Part shown: positions 25,684-34,341 of the stretch, in pieces
Layout of the letters: each line of letters begins with the position of its first letter
Numbering within the stretch: the stretch's first letter is position 1
From: Salinimicrobium sp049680855
GTDB lineage: Bacteria; Bacteroidota; Bacteroidia; Flavobacteriales; Flavobacteriaceae
Direction of reading: 5' to 3'
Length of the DNA: 64,000 nt
Assembly: GCF_049680855.1 (NCBI RefSeq)
Contig: NZ_JBMPGS010000001.1
Location: 806,001-870,000, forward strand
Position numbers and translations under genes: made by a program
Notes under the pieces: model-generated
The model's input: the letters and a program-made list of their open reading frames with translations, nothing else
Told to the model about the DNA's origin: nothing
Databases searched by the model: none

Positions 25684-28332
25684 TTAAAATTGCTGTCCAA
25701 TGATAAAGTGTGTTTGCCATCCAGGTTCTTCGCCAGGTACGGAGTCAAATCCATACCCAAAGTCAATTCCAAGAAGACCAAAGGCAGGCATAAAGATTCG
25801 TAATCCTGCACCGGCTGCCCGTTTCAACTCAAAAGGATTGAAGTTCCTGAAATTATCATAAGAAGCTCCTGCTTCAAGAAAGGTCAGGGCGAAAATAGAG
25901 GCCGAAGGCTTCAGCGTGATTGGATATCTTAGCTCCAGGGAATATTTGTTGTAAATTGTGGCGCCATCATTGCTGCTGGCTGCGTTTGCTGCATTTCTAC
26001 TTTCCGGCACAACAGATTGGTTTGGATAACCTCTAAGAGAAACTGCTTCCCGACCATCCAGGCTGTAAGTACCCATTCCGTCTCCACCCAGGAAGAATCT
26101 TTCAAAAGGTGGAATTCCGCGGTCGTTATTATAAGCACCCAAAAAACCGTATTCGGCATGAGTTTTCATTACCAGTTTTTCATACAGGTTTGTATACCAG
26201 GTTCCGCTGAATTTGATCTTGTAAAATTCCAGCCATTTGTATTTTTCCTGGTCAATCTTAGATTGATCGGCAATTGGATCTTCTCCCGGTCTTAGAGGTC
26301 TTCCTTCACTGTTGATGAGGGTTCCGTTCTCATTTTCTAGCTGGAATTCCCGCTCATCTCCTAAGTTGCCATAATCAACATCGTTGAAAAGGGAGTAGGG
26401 AGGGGTGAGTTTAGCGATAACCTCAAATTTTGAACCACCTGTAGGGAAAATCGGGTTTACAGAAGTATTGTTCCTGGTCAATCCAATGGTGTACGATAAG
26501 TTATTAGAGTAACCATCTCCAAAGGTGAAAAGACCTGTATTATAGTTGCTTAGGTTATAGTGCTGGAAACCTATAGCGTGAGATAATACAAAGTAATCAT
26601 CTGGCACTCTAAGTTGCTTTGCCAGCCCAAAAGTTACTCCTGTAATAGAGAATTTTCGATCTCTGTCTGCACGTCTTGAACGATAATCATAGAAATATTG
26701 CTCTGTGTGCTGAAAGGAGGTAGAGAGTCTTACCGGTTTTCTTCCTCCCCACCAGGGTTCAGAAAATGAAAGGCTGTAGGTTTGGTAGAAGGTACTTGCC
26801 TGGGCTCTTAATGAAAGCGTTTGTCCATCTCCCATGGGTAGTGGCTTATAAGCTTCTTTGTCAAATATCCCTCGCAGAGAGAAGTTGTTGAAGGAAAGCC
26901 CAAGGGTTCCTACGAAACCACCTCCACCATAACCACCTTGTAGCTCAATTTGGCTGGCACCGCTCTCCACGACATTGTATTCAAGATCCAATGTCCCGGC
27001 GTTGCCGTCAACATCCTTAAATTGTGGCTCTAATTGTTCAGGGTCAAAGAAACCGAGTTGTCCCAGCTCTCTAATTGTCCTTACTACATCCTGTTTGCTG
27101 TACTTATTTCCGGGTTTCGTGCGCAACTCCCGGTAAATGACATGGTCTTTAGTTCTGTCATTTCCAACTACGCTTATTTCATCAAAATAAGCAATTTTAC
27201 CTTCTCTAATACGTATTTCAAAATCAATGGTATCGTTGTAAACTTTAACCTCTACAGGGCTGATGTTAGAGAACAAATACCCGTTGTTTTGATAAAGGTT
27301 TGTAAGATCATTGGCATCTGGTTTTGTAGGATCTGCAATTTGCTTTTCAAGTAGCACCCCGTTGTAAATATCTCCTTTGCTGATTCCCAAAATTCGGTGA
27401 AGTTGAGCGTCTGTATAAACGCTGTTACCAAGGAAATTTATATTTCCGAAGTAATAACGGTTTCCTTCTTCTACTTCAAGCTTTAGGGCCACGTCGTCTT
27501 CGTCTCTCCTTATCAAAGTATCTGAAACTATTCTCGCATCTCTAAAACCTTTTTCTTTATACTTGCTAACAATTCGTTCCTTATCGGCCTCATAATCTTC
27601 CTCAATATATTTTGACCTTTTCCAGAACCTTAAGAAGTTTTGTTCCTTGGTGTTTTTCATGGCTCTTCTCAGCTTCCCGTCAGAGAATTTTTCATTACCT
27701 TCAAACACAATTTCTTCTACCTTTACTCTTTCCCCTCTGTCAATATTAACGACCATATTTACCAAATTTGTTCCCGTAGTATCTTCAACAGGAATGGTGT
27801 TAATAGCGACTTTAGAATTAAGATATCCTTTTTCCTGATACCTGTTCTTGATATAGTTACGGGTAGTGGTGACAAGGTTTTCAGTTACTTTGGTGCCCGG
27901 CGTGAGCTTACTCTCCTTGATGATTTCTTCTCTGTCCTTTCTTTTTACTCCCTGCAGTCTTACTTCGGCTAAAGCGGGAACTTCAACTATTTCCAGTTCA
28001 AGGTTGGCGGTATCTCCTTCTATGCTTGTTACATAGATATTGATATCGCTAAAAAGGTTGGAATCCCAAAGTTTCTTAAGCACTTTGCTTATTCTGTCAC
28101 CTGGAAGAAAAATTCTTTCTCCTGGCCGCAGTCCGGCGTAGGCCAAAACCGTTTGATCGTTATAGGAAGTCGTGCCGCTAACAGTTATTTCACCAATTGT
28201 ATATTCTTTGCCATTGGCAAGTGGCAGGTCCTGGGCTTGTGAAGTAGTAGTAAAAAATAGGCAGATTGCCACTAGTGCTAAAATTCCTTTGGCTGTAAAT
28301 GCACTAACTAAGTTGCTCACTTGTTTTTCCAA
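25684..28332 (-). CDS. bamA: Outer-membrane protein assembly factor BamA
   Basis: Inserts beta-barrel proteins into the outer membrane. It has about 882 residues with a signal sequence (VSAFTAKGILALVAICLFFTTTSQAQ), five POTRA domains (about 50-460), and a 16-strand barrel (about 480-882) ending in IIGQQF, the C-terminal Phe signal. The start is inferred as TTG at 28332 (LEKQVSNLVSAF), overlapping uppS by 29 bases. An ATG at 28428 would overlap uppS by 125 bases and add a non-signal-like stretch. It precedes the two skp genes. Confidence 0.93.
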   Translation of the reverse strand: MEKQVSNLVSAFTAKGILALVAICLFFTTTSQAQDLPLANGKEYTIGEITVSGTTSYNDQTVLAYAGLRPGERIFLPGDRISKVLKKLWDSNLFSDINIYVTSIEGDTANLELEIVEVPALAEVRLQGVKRKDREEIIKESKLTPGTKVTENLVTTTRNYIKNRYQEKGYLNSKVAINTIPVEDTTGTNLVNMVVNIDRGERVKVEEIVFEGNEKFSDGKLRRAMKNTKEQNFLRFWKRSKYIEEDYEADKERIVSKYKEKGFRDARIVSDTLIRRDEDDVALKLEVEEGNRYYFGNINFLGNSVYTDAQLHRILGISKGDIYNGVLLEKQIADPTKPDANDLTNLYQNNGYLFSNISPVEVKVYNDTIDFEIRIREGKIAYFDEISVVGNDRTKDHVIYRELRTKPGNKYSKQDVVRTIRELGQLGFFDPEQLEPQFKDVDGNAGTLDLEYNVVESGASQIELQGGYGGGGFVGTLGLSFNNFSLRGIFDKEAYKPLPMGDGQTLSLRAQASTFYQTYSLSFSEPWWGGRKPVRLSTSFQHTEQYFYDYRSRRADRDRKFSITGVTFGLAKQLRVPDDYFVLSHAIGFQHYNLSNYNTGLFTFGDGYSNNLSYTIGLTRNNTSVNPIFPTGGSKFEVIAKLTPPYSLFNDVDYGNLGDEREFQLENENGTLINSEGRPLRPGEDPIADQSKIDQEKYKWLEFYKIKFSGTWYTNLYEKLVMKTHAEYGFLGAYNNDRGIPPFERFFLGGDGMGTYSLDGREAVSLRGYPNQSVVPESRNAANAASSNDGATIYNKYSLELRYPITLKPSASIFALTFLEAGASYDNFRNFNPFELKRAAGAGLRIFMPAFGLLGIDFGYGFDSVPGEEPGWQTHFIIGQQF

Positions 28333-29044
28333 ATCGTCTTTCTCTGTTTTGATAATTATAAATGGCCTCAAAAAGATTTTCTCTTCGGTAATCGGGCCAT
28401 AGTATTTCTGTAAAAAATAGTTCCGCATAAGCGATTTGCCACAAAAGGAAATTACTTATGCGTTTTTCGCCACTGGTTCTAATCAATAGATCCACATCTG
28501 GCAGATTTTGGGTGTAAAGATGCTTATTTATAACTGATTCATCAATAGCTTTTATAGAAAACTCGTCGTTTTTGACCTTTTCGGCAATACTTTTCACCGC
28601 ATGGAGTAATTCTTCTCTTGATCCATAACTTAGAGCAAGTGTTAGGGTCATTCGGGAATTATTACTGGTTTTTTCAATAACTTCTGAGAGTTCTTTTTTT
28701 GCTTTTTCAGGTAAACTGGAAAGTAAGCCGATGGCATTCAGTTTAATGTCATTGTCCTGCAGGGTTTTGATTTCCTTCTTTAGAGAAGAAACCAGGAGTT
28801 TCATTAAAGTGTCGACTTCTACTTTAGGTCTGTTCCAATTTTCAGTAGAAAATGCATATAATGTTAGATTTTTGACACCTATTTCTGCACAGCCTTCTAC
28901 AACATCTCGTACTGCTTTCGTGCCTTTTTCGTGACCAACAGCTCTTAAAAATCCTTGTTTTTTTGCCCATCTACCATTCCCGTCCATGATGATGGCAATG
29001 TGCTGGGGTAATTTTTCAGGATTTATTTTTTCTTTAAAACTCAT
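28304..29044 (-). CDS. uppS: Isoprenyl transferase (undecaprenyl diphosphate synthase)
   Basis: Makes the C55 lipid carrier for peptidoglycan and other envelope glycans. The 246 residues start at ATG 29044, directly after the stop of the upstream gene (TAA at 29046-29048). The signature HIAIIMDGNGRWAKKQG contains the catalytic Asp, followed by GHEKGTKAVRDVV, and RTSGEKRISNFLLWQIAYAE is the other family motif. A longer frame to 29077 exists but overlaps the neighbour. Confidence 0.95.
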   Translation of the reverse strand: MSFKEKINPEKLPQHIAIIMDGNGRWAKKQGFLRAVGHEKGTKAVRDVVEGCAEIGVKNLTLYAFSTENWNRPKVEVDTLMKLLVSSLKKEIKTLQDNDIKLNAIGLLSSLPEKAKKELSEVIEKTSNNSRMTLTLALSYGSREELLHAVKSIAEKVKNDEFSIKAIDESVINKHLYTQNLPDVDLLIRTSGEKRISNFLLWQIAYAELFFTEILWPDYRRENLFEAIYNYQNRERRFGKTSEQLS

Positions 29045-29045
29045 A

Positions 29046-29735
29046 TTAAAAGTGGGTGTAACAGGGATTTCTTCCAAAGTTGAAAGTTAAGTAAATACCT
29101 GTAAAAACATACCAGTCTGTCGTATTTGGATTTCCAAAATCGTCATCGCGAAAATTTCCGTCCACTTCTGAAGGTCTGCTCCCGTCAAGGTTATCAGTAA
29201 AAGTATATCGTGCTCCCAGTTCAACGCCTCCAGTCATCCAGGTAGTAAGGGTTTGTTTATAACCCATGACCATAGGGATGGAAAATTCCCAGTTGTTGCC
29301 TGCTTTTTCCAATTCGCCATTCTGTAACCTGAAATGGTTGGCAAAATAATAATTCACACCACTATACAGGTATGGTGTAGATTGATAGGTGTGCGAATGT
29401 AGATCCCAATCCCAGAAATTGAATTCCAATCCTAATGAAGCTTCGGTAATATTATTAGTAAAAGAATACCCTCTTTGTTGCCGTCGTGTATCATTAGATC
29501 TTGCGTCATCAGCCTCAATTTCAGCAAAAAGAATGGAGAACCGGTATGCATACCTCGTACTCTGGTTCCATTTGAAAAGTCCTCCAAAAACAGGGTTTTG
29601 GGGCCTAATATAAGTTGTGTTCCCAACGTCTCCAATATAATTAGCGCCTCCAACAAAGGGACCAACTTCAAATCTTTGGGAGAATGCCTTAGTACTGCAA
29701 ATCAAGATTAGGGAAATGACAACTATATACCTCAT
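29046..29735 (-). CDS. DUF6089 outer-membrane protein, PorG-like T9SS component
   Basis: A 229-residue exported outer-membrane protein with a signal peptide (about 1-19, ending STKAFSQ) and a small beta barrel: RFEVGPFVGGANYIGDVG, many aromatic strands, and the end VFTGIYLTFNFGR. The family (DUF6089) includes PorG of Porphyromonas gingivalis, which associates with the PorK/PorN ring of the type IX secretion system. There too the gene precedes uppS, bamA and skp genes. The identification rests on that gene order plus the barrel pattern. A TATATTTG box (29753-29760, minus strand) lies 18 bases upstream. Confidence 0.72.
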   Translation of the reverse strand: MRYIVVISLILICSTKAFSQRFEVGPFVGGANYIGDVGNTTYIRPQNPVFGGLFKWNQSTRYAYRFSILFAEIEADDARSNDTRRQQRGYSFTNNITEASLGLEFNFWDWDLHSHTYQSTPYLYSGVNYYFANHFRLQNGELEKAGNNWEFSIPMVMGYKQTLTTWMTGGVELGARYTFTDNLDGSRPSEVDGNFRDDDFGNPNTTDWYVFTGIYLTFNFGRNPCYTHF

Positions 29736-29752
29736 AGGTTTTCAAAAGTTTG

Positions 29753-29760
29753 CAAATATA
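29753..29760 (-). promoter_or_regulatory. -7 box upstream of the porG-like/uppS/bamA unit
   Basis: TATATTTG on the minus strand. The -33 position 19 bp upstream reads ATG instead of TTG. A TTTGCTT/AAGCAAA inverted repeat (29770-29789) lies around it. Confidence 0.5.
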
Positions 29761-29834
29761 GCAATTATGTTTGCTTCACCATAAGCAAAGCAAATTTGTA
29801 CTATTCATTAACAGCTTTTGAAGGAAAATATTGC

Positions 29835-30719
29835 CTAATTGCGCTTATCTTCTCCCCATAAAAGTTTTTTGCGAAGCGTTTGAAGAAAAGAATCACCTTT
29901 AATTTCTATCATTTTTATCTTAAAATGGGCTTTTTTGATAGTGACCACTGTATTCTTTTGAAGTGTCGCAATTCTGGAATCCATAGATACCAGGAATTCA
30001 TTCTCCCGCCCCGAAACTTTAAGAGTGATCTTGGTGTTGTCTTTTAAGATGAGCGGTCGTGCATTCAGGTTGTGGGGTGCAATTGGTGTAATTGCAATGG
30101 CCTTTGTTGCCGGAGTGATCACCGGGCCGCCACAGCTTAAGGAGTAACCGGTAGAACCTGTGGGAGTGGAAACAATTAGACCATCTGCCCAGTAGGCCGT
30201 AAGGTACTCATCATCTAACCAGGTCTCAATGGTAATCATCGAGGTGGTATTTTTTCGGCTAAGGGCGATCTCGTTTAATGCAAAATTATTGGTGCAGATA
30301 TTGGGATCTTCCGGATTGGTGTAAATGCATAAAACCGATCTTTCTGAAATGGAATATTCCTTTTGAAGTAATTTTGTGATCGTGCTTTTAATTTCCTCTT
30401 TATTGATCGTGGCCAGGAAACCCAGTCTCCCCGTATTGATCCCTGCAATAGGAATATTTAAATCTTTGACATAGTTTACAGATTTTAGAATAGTTCCATC
30501 ACCACCCACACTAATGAAAAGATCATAAGAGGAATCTATTTCTGTAAAAGTGCTGTAATCGTTGTAATTCTTTTGAATGGATTTATTTTCCTGGATGAGT
30601 TTCAGGAATTCTTCTTCAATACATACTTCAATATCTTCATAACCCAGCGCATCAAGTAATTCTTCAACATATTGACTTGAGTTGGGATGATAAAACTGGC
30701 CATAGATGCCTATCTTCAT
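29835..30719 (-). CDS. nadK: NAD kinase
   Basis: Phosphorylates NAD to NADP in the cytoplasm. The 294 residues carry the catalytic GGDGT motif (FISVGGDGTILKSVNYV), GINTGRLGFLATI, and the glycine-rich TPTGSTGYSLSCGGPVITP region. It begins 3 bases after the stop of the CBS-domain gene, so the two share a transcript. Confidence 0.96.
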   Translation of the reverse strand: MKIGIYGQFYHPNSSQYVEELLDALGYEDIEVCIEEEFLKLIQENKSIQKNYNDYSTFTEIDSSYDLFISVGGDGTILKSVNYVKDLNIPIAGINTGRLGFLATINKEEIKSTITKLLQKEYSISERSVLCIYTNPEDPNICTNNFALNEIALSRKNTTSMITIETWLDDEYLTAYWADGLIVSTPTGSTGYSLSCGGPVITPATKAIAITPIAPHNLNARPLILKDNTKITLKVSGRENEFLVSMDSRIATLQKNTVVTIKKAHFKIKMIEIKGDSFLQTLRKKLLWGEDKRN

Positions 30720-30722
30720 AAC

Positions 30723-31379
30723 TTAAACGTTCAGATATTTGTCAAGGTACCTGGAGCGGTCGCGCAGGTTTGATTTAAAGGTGTCTTCCTGGTGACTGCT
30801 TATCACATTATAGCCGTATCTTCTAAAAGCCTGCAAAATGGTATTAAGGCCAGTCTGCCCTATTTTTACGGTAATTTGTGCGACATCATTTTCCAGTTTT
30901 GAAACAAAAGCCCCTAAAATATGAGCACCATTTGATTCTGCAATCTGGCTAATTTCGCTAAAGGAATAATCTTTGAAACCCTTTTCTACAATAAGAATTC
31001 CGCCAGGACCATTCAAAAATGGGCTTTCGGTAAAGATATTTATAATGTCGTGCAATTCTACGTACCCCAGGTACACGTTATTTTCGTCCAGCACCGGGAG
31101 AATGTTTGCCTGGTTCTGAGCAAAAGTATCCAGTGCGTCCAGCCAGTTATCTTCTTCCCGAGCATAAAAGCCTTCCATGGAATATTGGTAATCTTCGAGG
31201 GTTTTACCGGGGTCAAAACAACGAGCGTCATTTTCGGAAATACAGCCAATGTAAATATCTTCTTTTTCCACCGGAATATGGGAATAGGTAAATTGGCTAA
31301 AAAGATCCTGAATATTCTGAATCTTTTCCGAAATCGGGCGTATTTTAACGTCGTTGATGATGTAGGTTTGAATGCTCAT
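30723..31379 (-). CDS. CBS domain protein
   Basis: A 218-residue protein starting at ATG 31379 (MSIQTYIINDVKI); the longer frame to 31451 runs into the pdxJ promoter area. Two CBS motifs occupy about residues 5-135, with VYLGYVELHDIINIFTESPF closing the second. A C-terminal ACT-like part (about 140-215) contains GGILIVEKGFKDYSFSEI. Such pairs sense adenine nucleotides. Its placement directly before nadK suggests a link to NAD or adenylate status, but no function is established. Confidence 0.85.
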   Translation of the reverse strand: MSIQTYIINDVKIRPISEKIQNIQDLFSQFTYSHIPVEKEDIYIGCISENDARCFDPGKTLEDYQYSMEGFYAREEDNWLDALDTFAQNQANILPVLDENNVYLGYVELHDIINIFTESPFLNGPGGILIVEKGFKDYSFSEISQIAESNGAHILGAFVSKLENDVAQITVKIGQTGLNTILQAFRRYGYNVISSHQEDTFKSNLRDRSRYLDKYLNV

Positions 31380-31440
31380 AGCAACAGCAATTTTCTGCAA
31401 ATTAATCAAATTTATGTACTTTTTTGCATCTTCAACTTTG

Positions 31441-31448
31441 TATTTTTG
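31441..31448 (+). promoter_or_regulatory. -7 box upstream of pdxJ
   Basis: TATTTTTG 20 bases before the pdxJ start. The TTG nearest upstream is only 14 bp away, so the -33 element is off-consensus. Confidence 0.5.
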
Positions 31449-31467
31449 CAATAAATAAGCCTAAAAA

Positions 31468-32184
31468 ATGACAAAATTAAGTGTTAATATAAATAAGATT
31501 GCAACTCTTAGAAATAGCAGGGGAGGAGATGTTCCAAACCTGGTGCAGGTAGCAAAAGATGTGCAGGAATTTGGAGGAGAAGGAATAACGATCCACCCGC
31601 GTCCCGATGAGCGGCATATTAGATATCAGGACGTTTATGATCTTAAGCCTGTTGTTACTACAGAATTTAATATAGAGGGAAATCCTATCTCTAAATTCAT
31701 AGACCTGGTACTTGAAGCAAAACCGGCACAGGTTACATTAGTGCCCGATGCCGAGGATGCCATTACTTCAAATGCCGGTTGGGATACAAGAAAAAATAAG
31801 GATTTTCTAAAGGAGGTGATCACAGAATTTAAGAGAAATGGTATTCGCACGTCTATTTTTGTGGACCCTGTGCGAGAAATGGTGGAAGGTGCGTTAAAAA
31901 CGGGAACCGACAGGATAGAATTATATACCGAAGAATATGCCACCCAATATGCTTTGGGAAACAAGAATGCCATCAAACCTTACGTGGAATGTGCGAAACT
32001 TGCGAATGAATTAGGACTGGGGATTAATGCCGGGCACGACCTTTCTCTTGATAATATCAGGTTTTTTAAAAAAAATATCCCGGGATTGCTGGAAGTTTCC
32101 ATAGGGCATGCTCTTATTGCCGAATCCCTTTATTCCGGATTCAAAAATGTGATCGAACAGTACCTTAAACTTCTAAATACATGA
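31468..32184 (+). CDS. pdxJ: Pyridoxine 5'-phosphate synthase
   Basis: Final step of the deoxyxylulose-5-phosphate-dependent vitamin B6 pathway, giving pyridoxine phosphate. The 238-residue TIM barrel shows the N-terminal LSVNINKIATLRNSRGG, EGITIHPRPDERHIRYQDV with the catalytic His, and GINAGHDLSLDN. Its stop overlaps the start of the next gene by 4 bases (ATGA). Confidence 0.96.
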   Translation: MTKLSVNINKIATLRNSRGGDVPNLVQVAKDVQEFGGEGITIHPRPDERHIRYQDVYDLKPVVTTEFNIEGNPISKFIDLVLEAKPAQVTLVPDAEDAITSNAGWDTRKNKDFLKEVITEFKRNGIRTSIFVDPVREMVEGALKTGTDRIELYTEEYATQYALGNKNAIKPYVECAKLANELGLGINAGHDLSLDNIRFFKKNIPGLLEVSIGHALIAESLYSGFKNVIEQYLKLLNT

Positions 32185-32942
32185 AATTACACGCAAATAT
32201 AATAGGAGAAGGAAAGCCTCTATTAATTCTTCATGGTTTCCTGGGAATGAGTGATAACTGGAAAACTTTGGGGAGGAAATTTGCCGATGCTGGTTACCAG
32301 GTTCATTTAATTGATCAGCGCAATCACGGGAGAAGTCCGCATAGTGAAGAATTCAGTTATTTGCTTTTGGCGAAAGATGTAAAGGAATATATTGACACCC
32401 AAGGTCTCAAAAATAGCATTTTATTGGGACATTCCATGGGAGGTAAAACAGCCATGCTCGCTGCGTCACTTTTTCCGCATGTAATCGAAGAATTAATCGT
32501 CGTTGATATTGCTCCAAAATATTATGCGCCGCATCATCAGCAAATCCTGGAAGGGCTGCAGGCGGTGAATAAAGCTGAGCTATCTTCGCGTGGAGAAGCC
32601 GAAGAATTACTGGCGGAATATGTTAAAGAACCTGCGGTACGATTATTTCTTCTGAAAAACCTTCACTGGAAAACAAAAGAACATTTAGGTCTACGGCTTA
32701 ATTTAGATGCCCTGGTCAACAATATTGAAGCGATTGGTGAAGCATTGCCGCAGGATCAGAAATACGACAAACCCACTTTATTTATAAAAGGGGAAAGTTC
32801 AAAATATATTCAGAAAGAAGATGAAGCTCTTATCAAGCGCCACTTTCCATCTTCAGAAATTTTAGTAATTCCTAAAGCAGGACATTGGGTTCATGCCGAA
32901 AATAAGACGGCATTTTATGATGCTGTTATGAGATTTTTGTAA
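32181..32942 (+). CDS. Alpha/beta hydrolase
   Basis: A 253-residue hydrolase of the YbfF esterase type. The nucleophile elbow is GHSMGG (ILLGHSMGGKTAM), and the early oxyanion loop LHGFLGMSDNW and IDQRNHGRS follow the fold pattern. The catalytic His is in PKAGHWVHAEN near the C-terminus. The start ATG overlaps the pdxJ stop by 4 bases, so translation is coupled. The substrate is unknown. Confidence 0.88.
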   Translation: MKLHANIIGEGKPLLILHGFLGMSDNWKTLGRKFADAGYQVHLIDQRNHGRSPHSEEFSYLLLAKDVKEYIDTQGLKNSILLGHSMGGKTAMLAASLFPHVIEELIVVDIAPKYYAPHHQQILEGLQAVNKAELSSRGEAEELLAEYVKEPAVRLFLLKNLHWKTKEHLGLRLNLDALVNNIEAIGEALPQDQKYDKPTLFIKGESSKYIQKEDEALIKRHFPSSEILVIPKAGHWVHAENKTAFYDAVMRFL

Positions 32943-32952
32943 TTTTCAGTAG

Positions 32953-32989
32953 CTTTTATTATGTATGCATAATAAAAGTGGCTTTTTTC
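32953..32989 (+). terminator. Terminator after alpha/beta hydrolase
   Basis: CTTTTATTATG, loop TATG, CATAATAAAAG (32953-32978), then TGGCTTTTTT. Confidence 0.75.
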
Positions 32990-33019
32990 TTGCGCAATAT
33001 CTAATTTATGCTAATTTTG
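32990..33019 (+). promoter_or_regulatory. Promoter of the FadL/SGNH unit
   Basis: TTG at 32990-32992, exactly 19 bp, and TAATTTTG at 33012-33019. It begins immediately after the T run of the preceding terminator. Confidence 0.7.
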
Positions 33020-33066
33020 AGGCATTGATTCTTTAAAAGATAACCTACAATTTTACTTTTTAGATT

Positions 33067-34323
33067 ATGAAAAAAATTTTATTTCTAATGGCATTTGTCC
33101 TGGCAAGTGCTGTTACTTATGCTGGAGGGTACCGTGTTAGCGTGCAGGGGCAAAGAGCATTGGCGATGGGGCACACCGGCGTTGCTGTTGTGAACAGTGC
33201 AGAGTTGGGATTTTTTAATCCCGCAGGACTTGTTTATCTTGAAAACAGGCTCACGGTTTCTGCCGGGGTAAGTGCTGTGTTCTCTGATGTTGCGTGGCAA
33301 AATGAAGAGTTTGGAGAGATTGCAAGGACAGATAATCCTGCGGGAACACCATTCTATTTTTACGCTTCTTACAAAGCTACCGACTGGCTTTCTGTAGGAC
33401 TGAGTGTGTACACCCCTTATGGAAGTACAGTGAAGTGGGAAGATGATTGGGCAGGATCTCACCTTGTGAACAATATCGAGTTACAGGCTATATACATCCA
33501 GCCGTTAGCCTCGGTTAAAATTTCTGAACAACTTAGTATTGGAGGTGGACCCATCTTCGTTACGGGAGCAGTTAACTTTAATCGTAACCTTAACCGTACG
33601 TTAACTGATATTGATGGAAATCGTGCAAATGTGACCATAGATGCCTCAGGAGTGAATGAATGGGGATGGTCTGTAGGAGCAATGTATACGCCATGGGAGG
33701 ATTTCCGACTGGGAATAAACTATCGTTCAGAAATCATCATGAATGCTGAAGGAGGGGATGCAGATTTTGAAAATATTCCTAACAGTCCATTAGCGCCTTT
33801 CAGTGATACTACTTTTGACGCGTCTTTGCCATTACCAGCAGAGCTTACCGTGGGAGCCTCTTACCAAATGAATGAAAAATGGCTTTTTGCCTTTGATTTC
33901 AACAGGAACTTTTGGGGAGTATATGAGTCGCTTGATATCCAGTTTGGAAATGGAGTTGTTTCTGAAAACCCAAGACAGTATGAAGATTCAAACATCTGGA
34001 GATTTGGCGCTGAATATGCAGCAACCGATAAATTTGTGCTGCGTGCAGGATACTATTATGATGAATCCCCTGTGCAGGAAGGATATTTTGCTCCGGAAAC
34101 CCCTAGAAACGATTCCATGGGCTTTACTGCGGGACTTTCGCTTAACGTAACTTCAAATCTTGCTATAGACGCTTCCTTCGCTTACATTAGATTTAGTGAA
34201 GTAGATGCTTCTTATAATTATTATACGGAAGAGGTAAATGGGCAGGATGTTTCTGTGCCTTTTGGGGGATCTTATAAATCCAGTGCTTTCATTCCTGGGC
34301 TTGGTGTTACTTACAAACTTTAA
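33067..34323 (+). CDS. OmpP1/FadL family outer-membrane transporter
   Basis: A 418-residue outer-membrane barrel of the FadL family, which passes long-chain fatty acids or other hydrophobic molecules. It has a signal peptide (about 1-19, ending VTYAGG), the N-terminal hatch GYRVSVQGQRALAMGHTGVA with the family NPAGL motif (LGFFNPAGLVYLE), and a C-terminus ending VTYKL. A lipoprotein with an SGNH hydrolase fold follows 18 bases later, so the two may act together on lipids. That is inference. Confidence 0.93.
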   Translation: MKKILFLMAFVLASAVTYAGGYRVSVQGQRALAMGHTGVAVVNSAELGFFNPAGLVYLENRLTVSAGVSAVFSDVAWQNEEFGEIARTDNPAGTPFYFYASYKATDWLSVGLSVYTPYGSTVKWEDDWAGSHLVNNIELQAIYIQPLASVKISEQLSIGGGPIFVTGAVNFNRNLNRTLTDIDGNRANVTIDASGVNEWGWSVGAMYTPWEDFRLGINYRSEIIMNAEGGDADFENIPNSPLAPFSDTTFDASLPLPAELTVGASYQMNEKWLFAFDFNRNFWGVYESLDIQFGNGVVSENPRQYEDSNIWRFGAEYAATDKFVLRAGYYYDESPVQEGYFAPETPRNDSMGFTAGLSLNVTSNLAIDASFAYIRFSEVDASYNYYTEEVNGQDVSVPFGGSYKSSAFIPGLGVTYKL

Positions 34324-34341
34324 TAAACAGAACTCGATATC

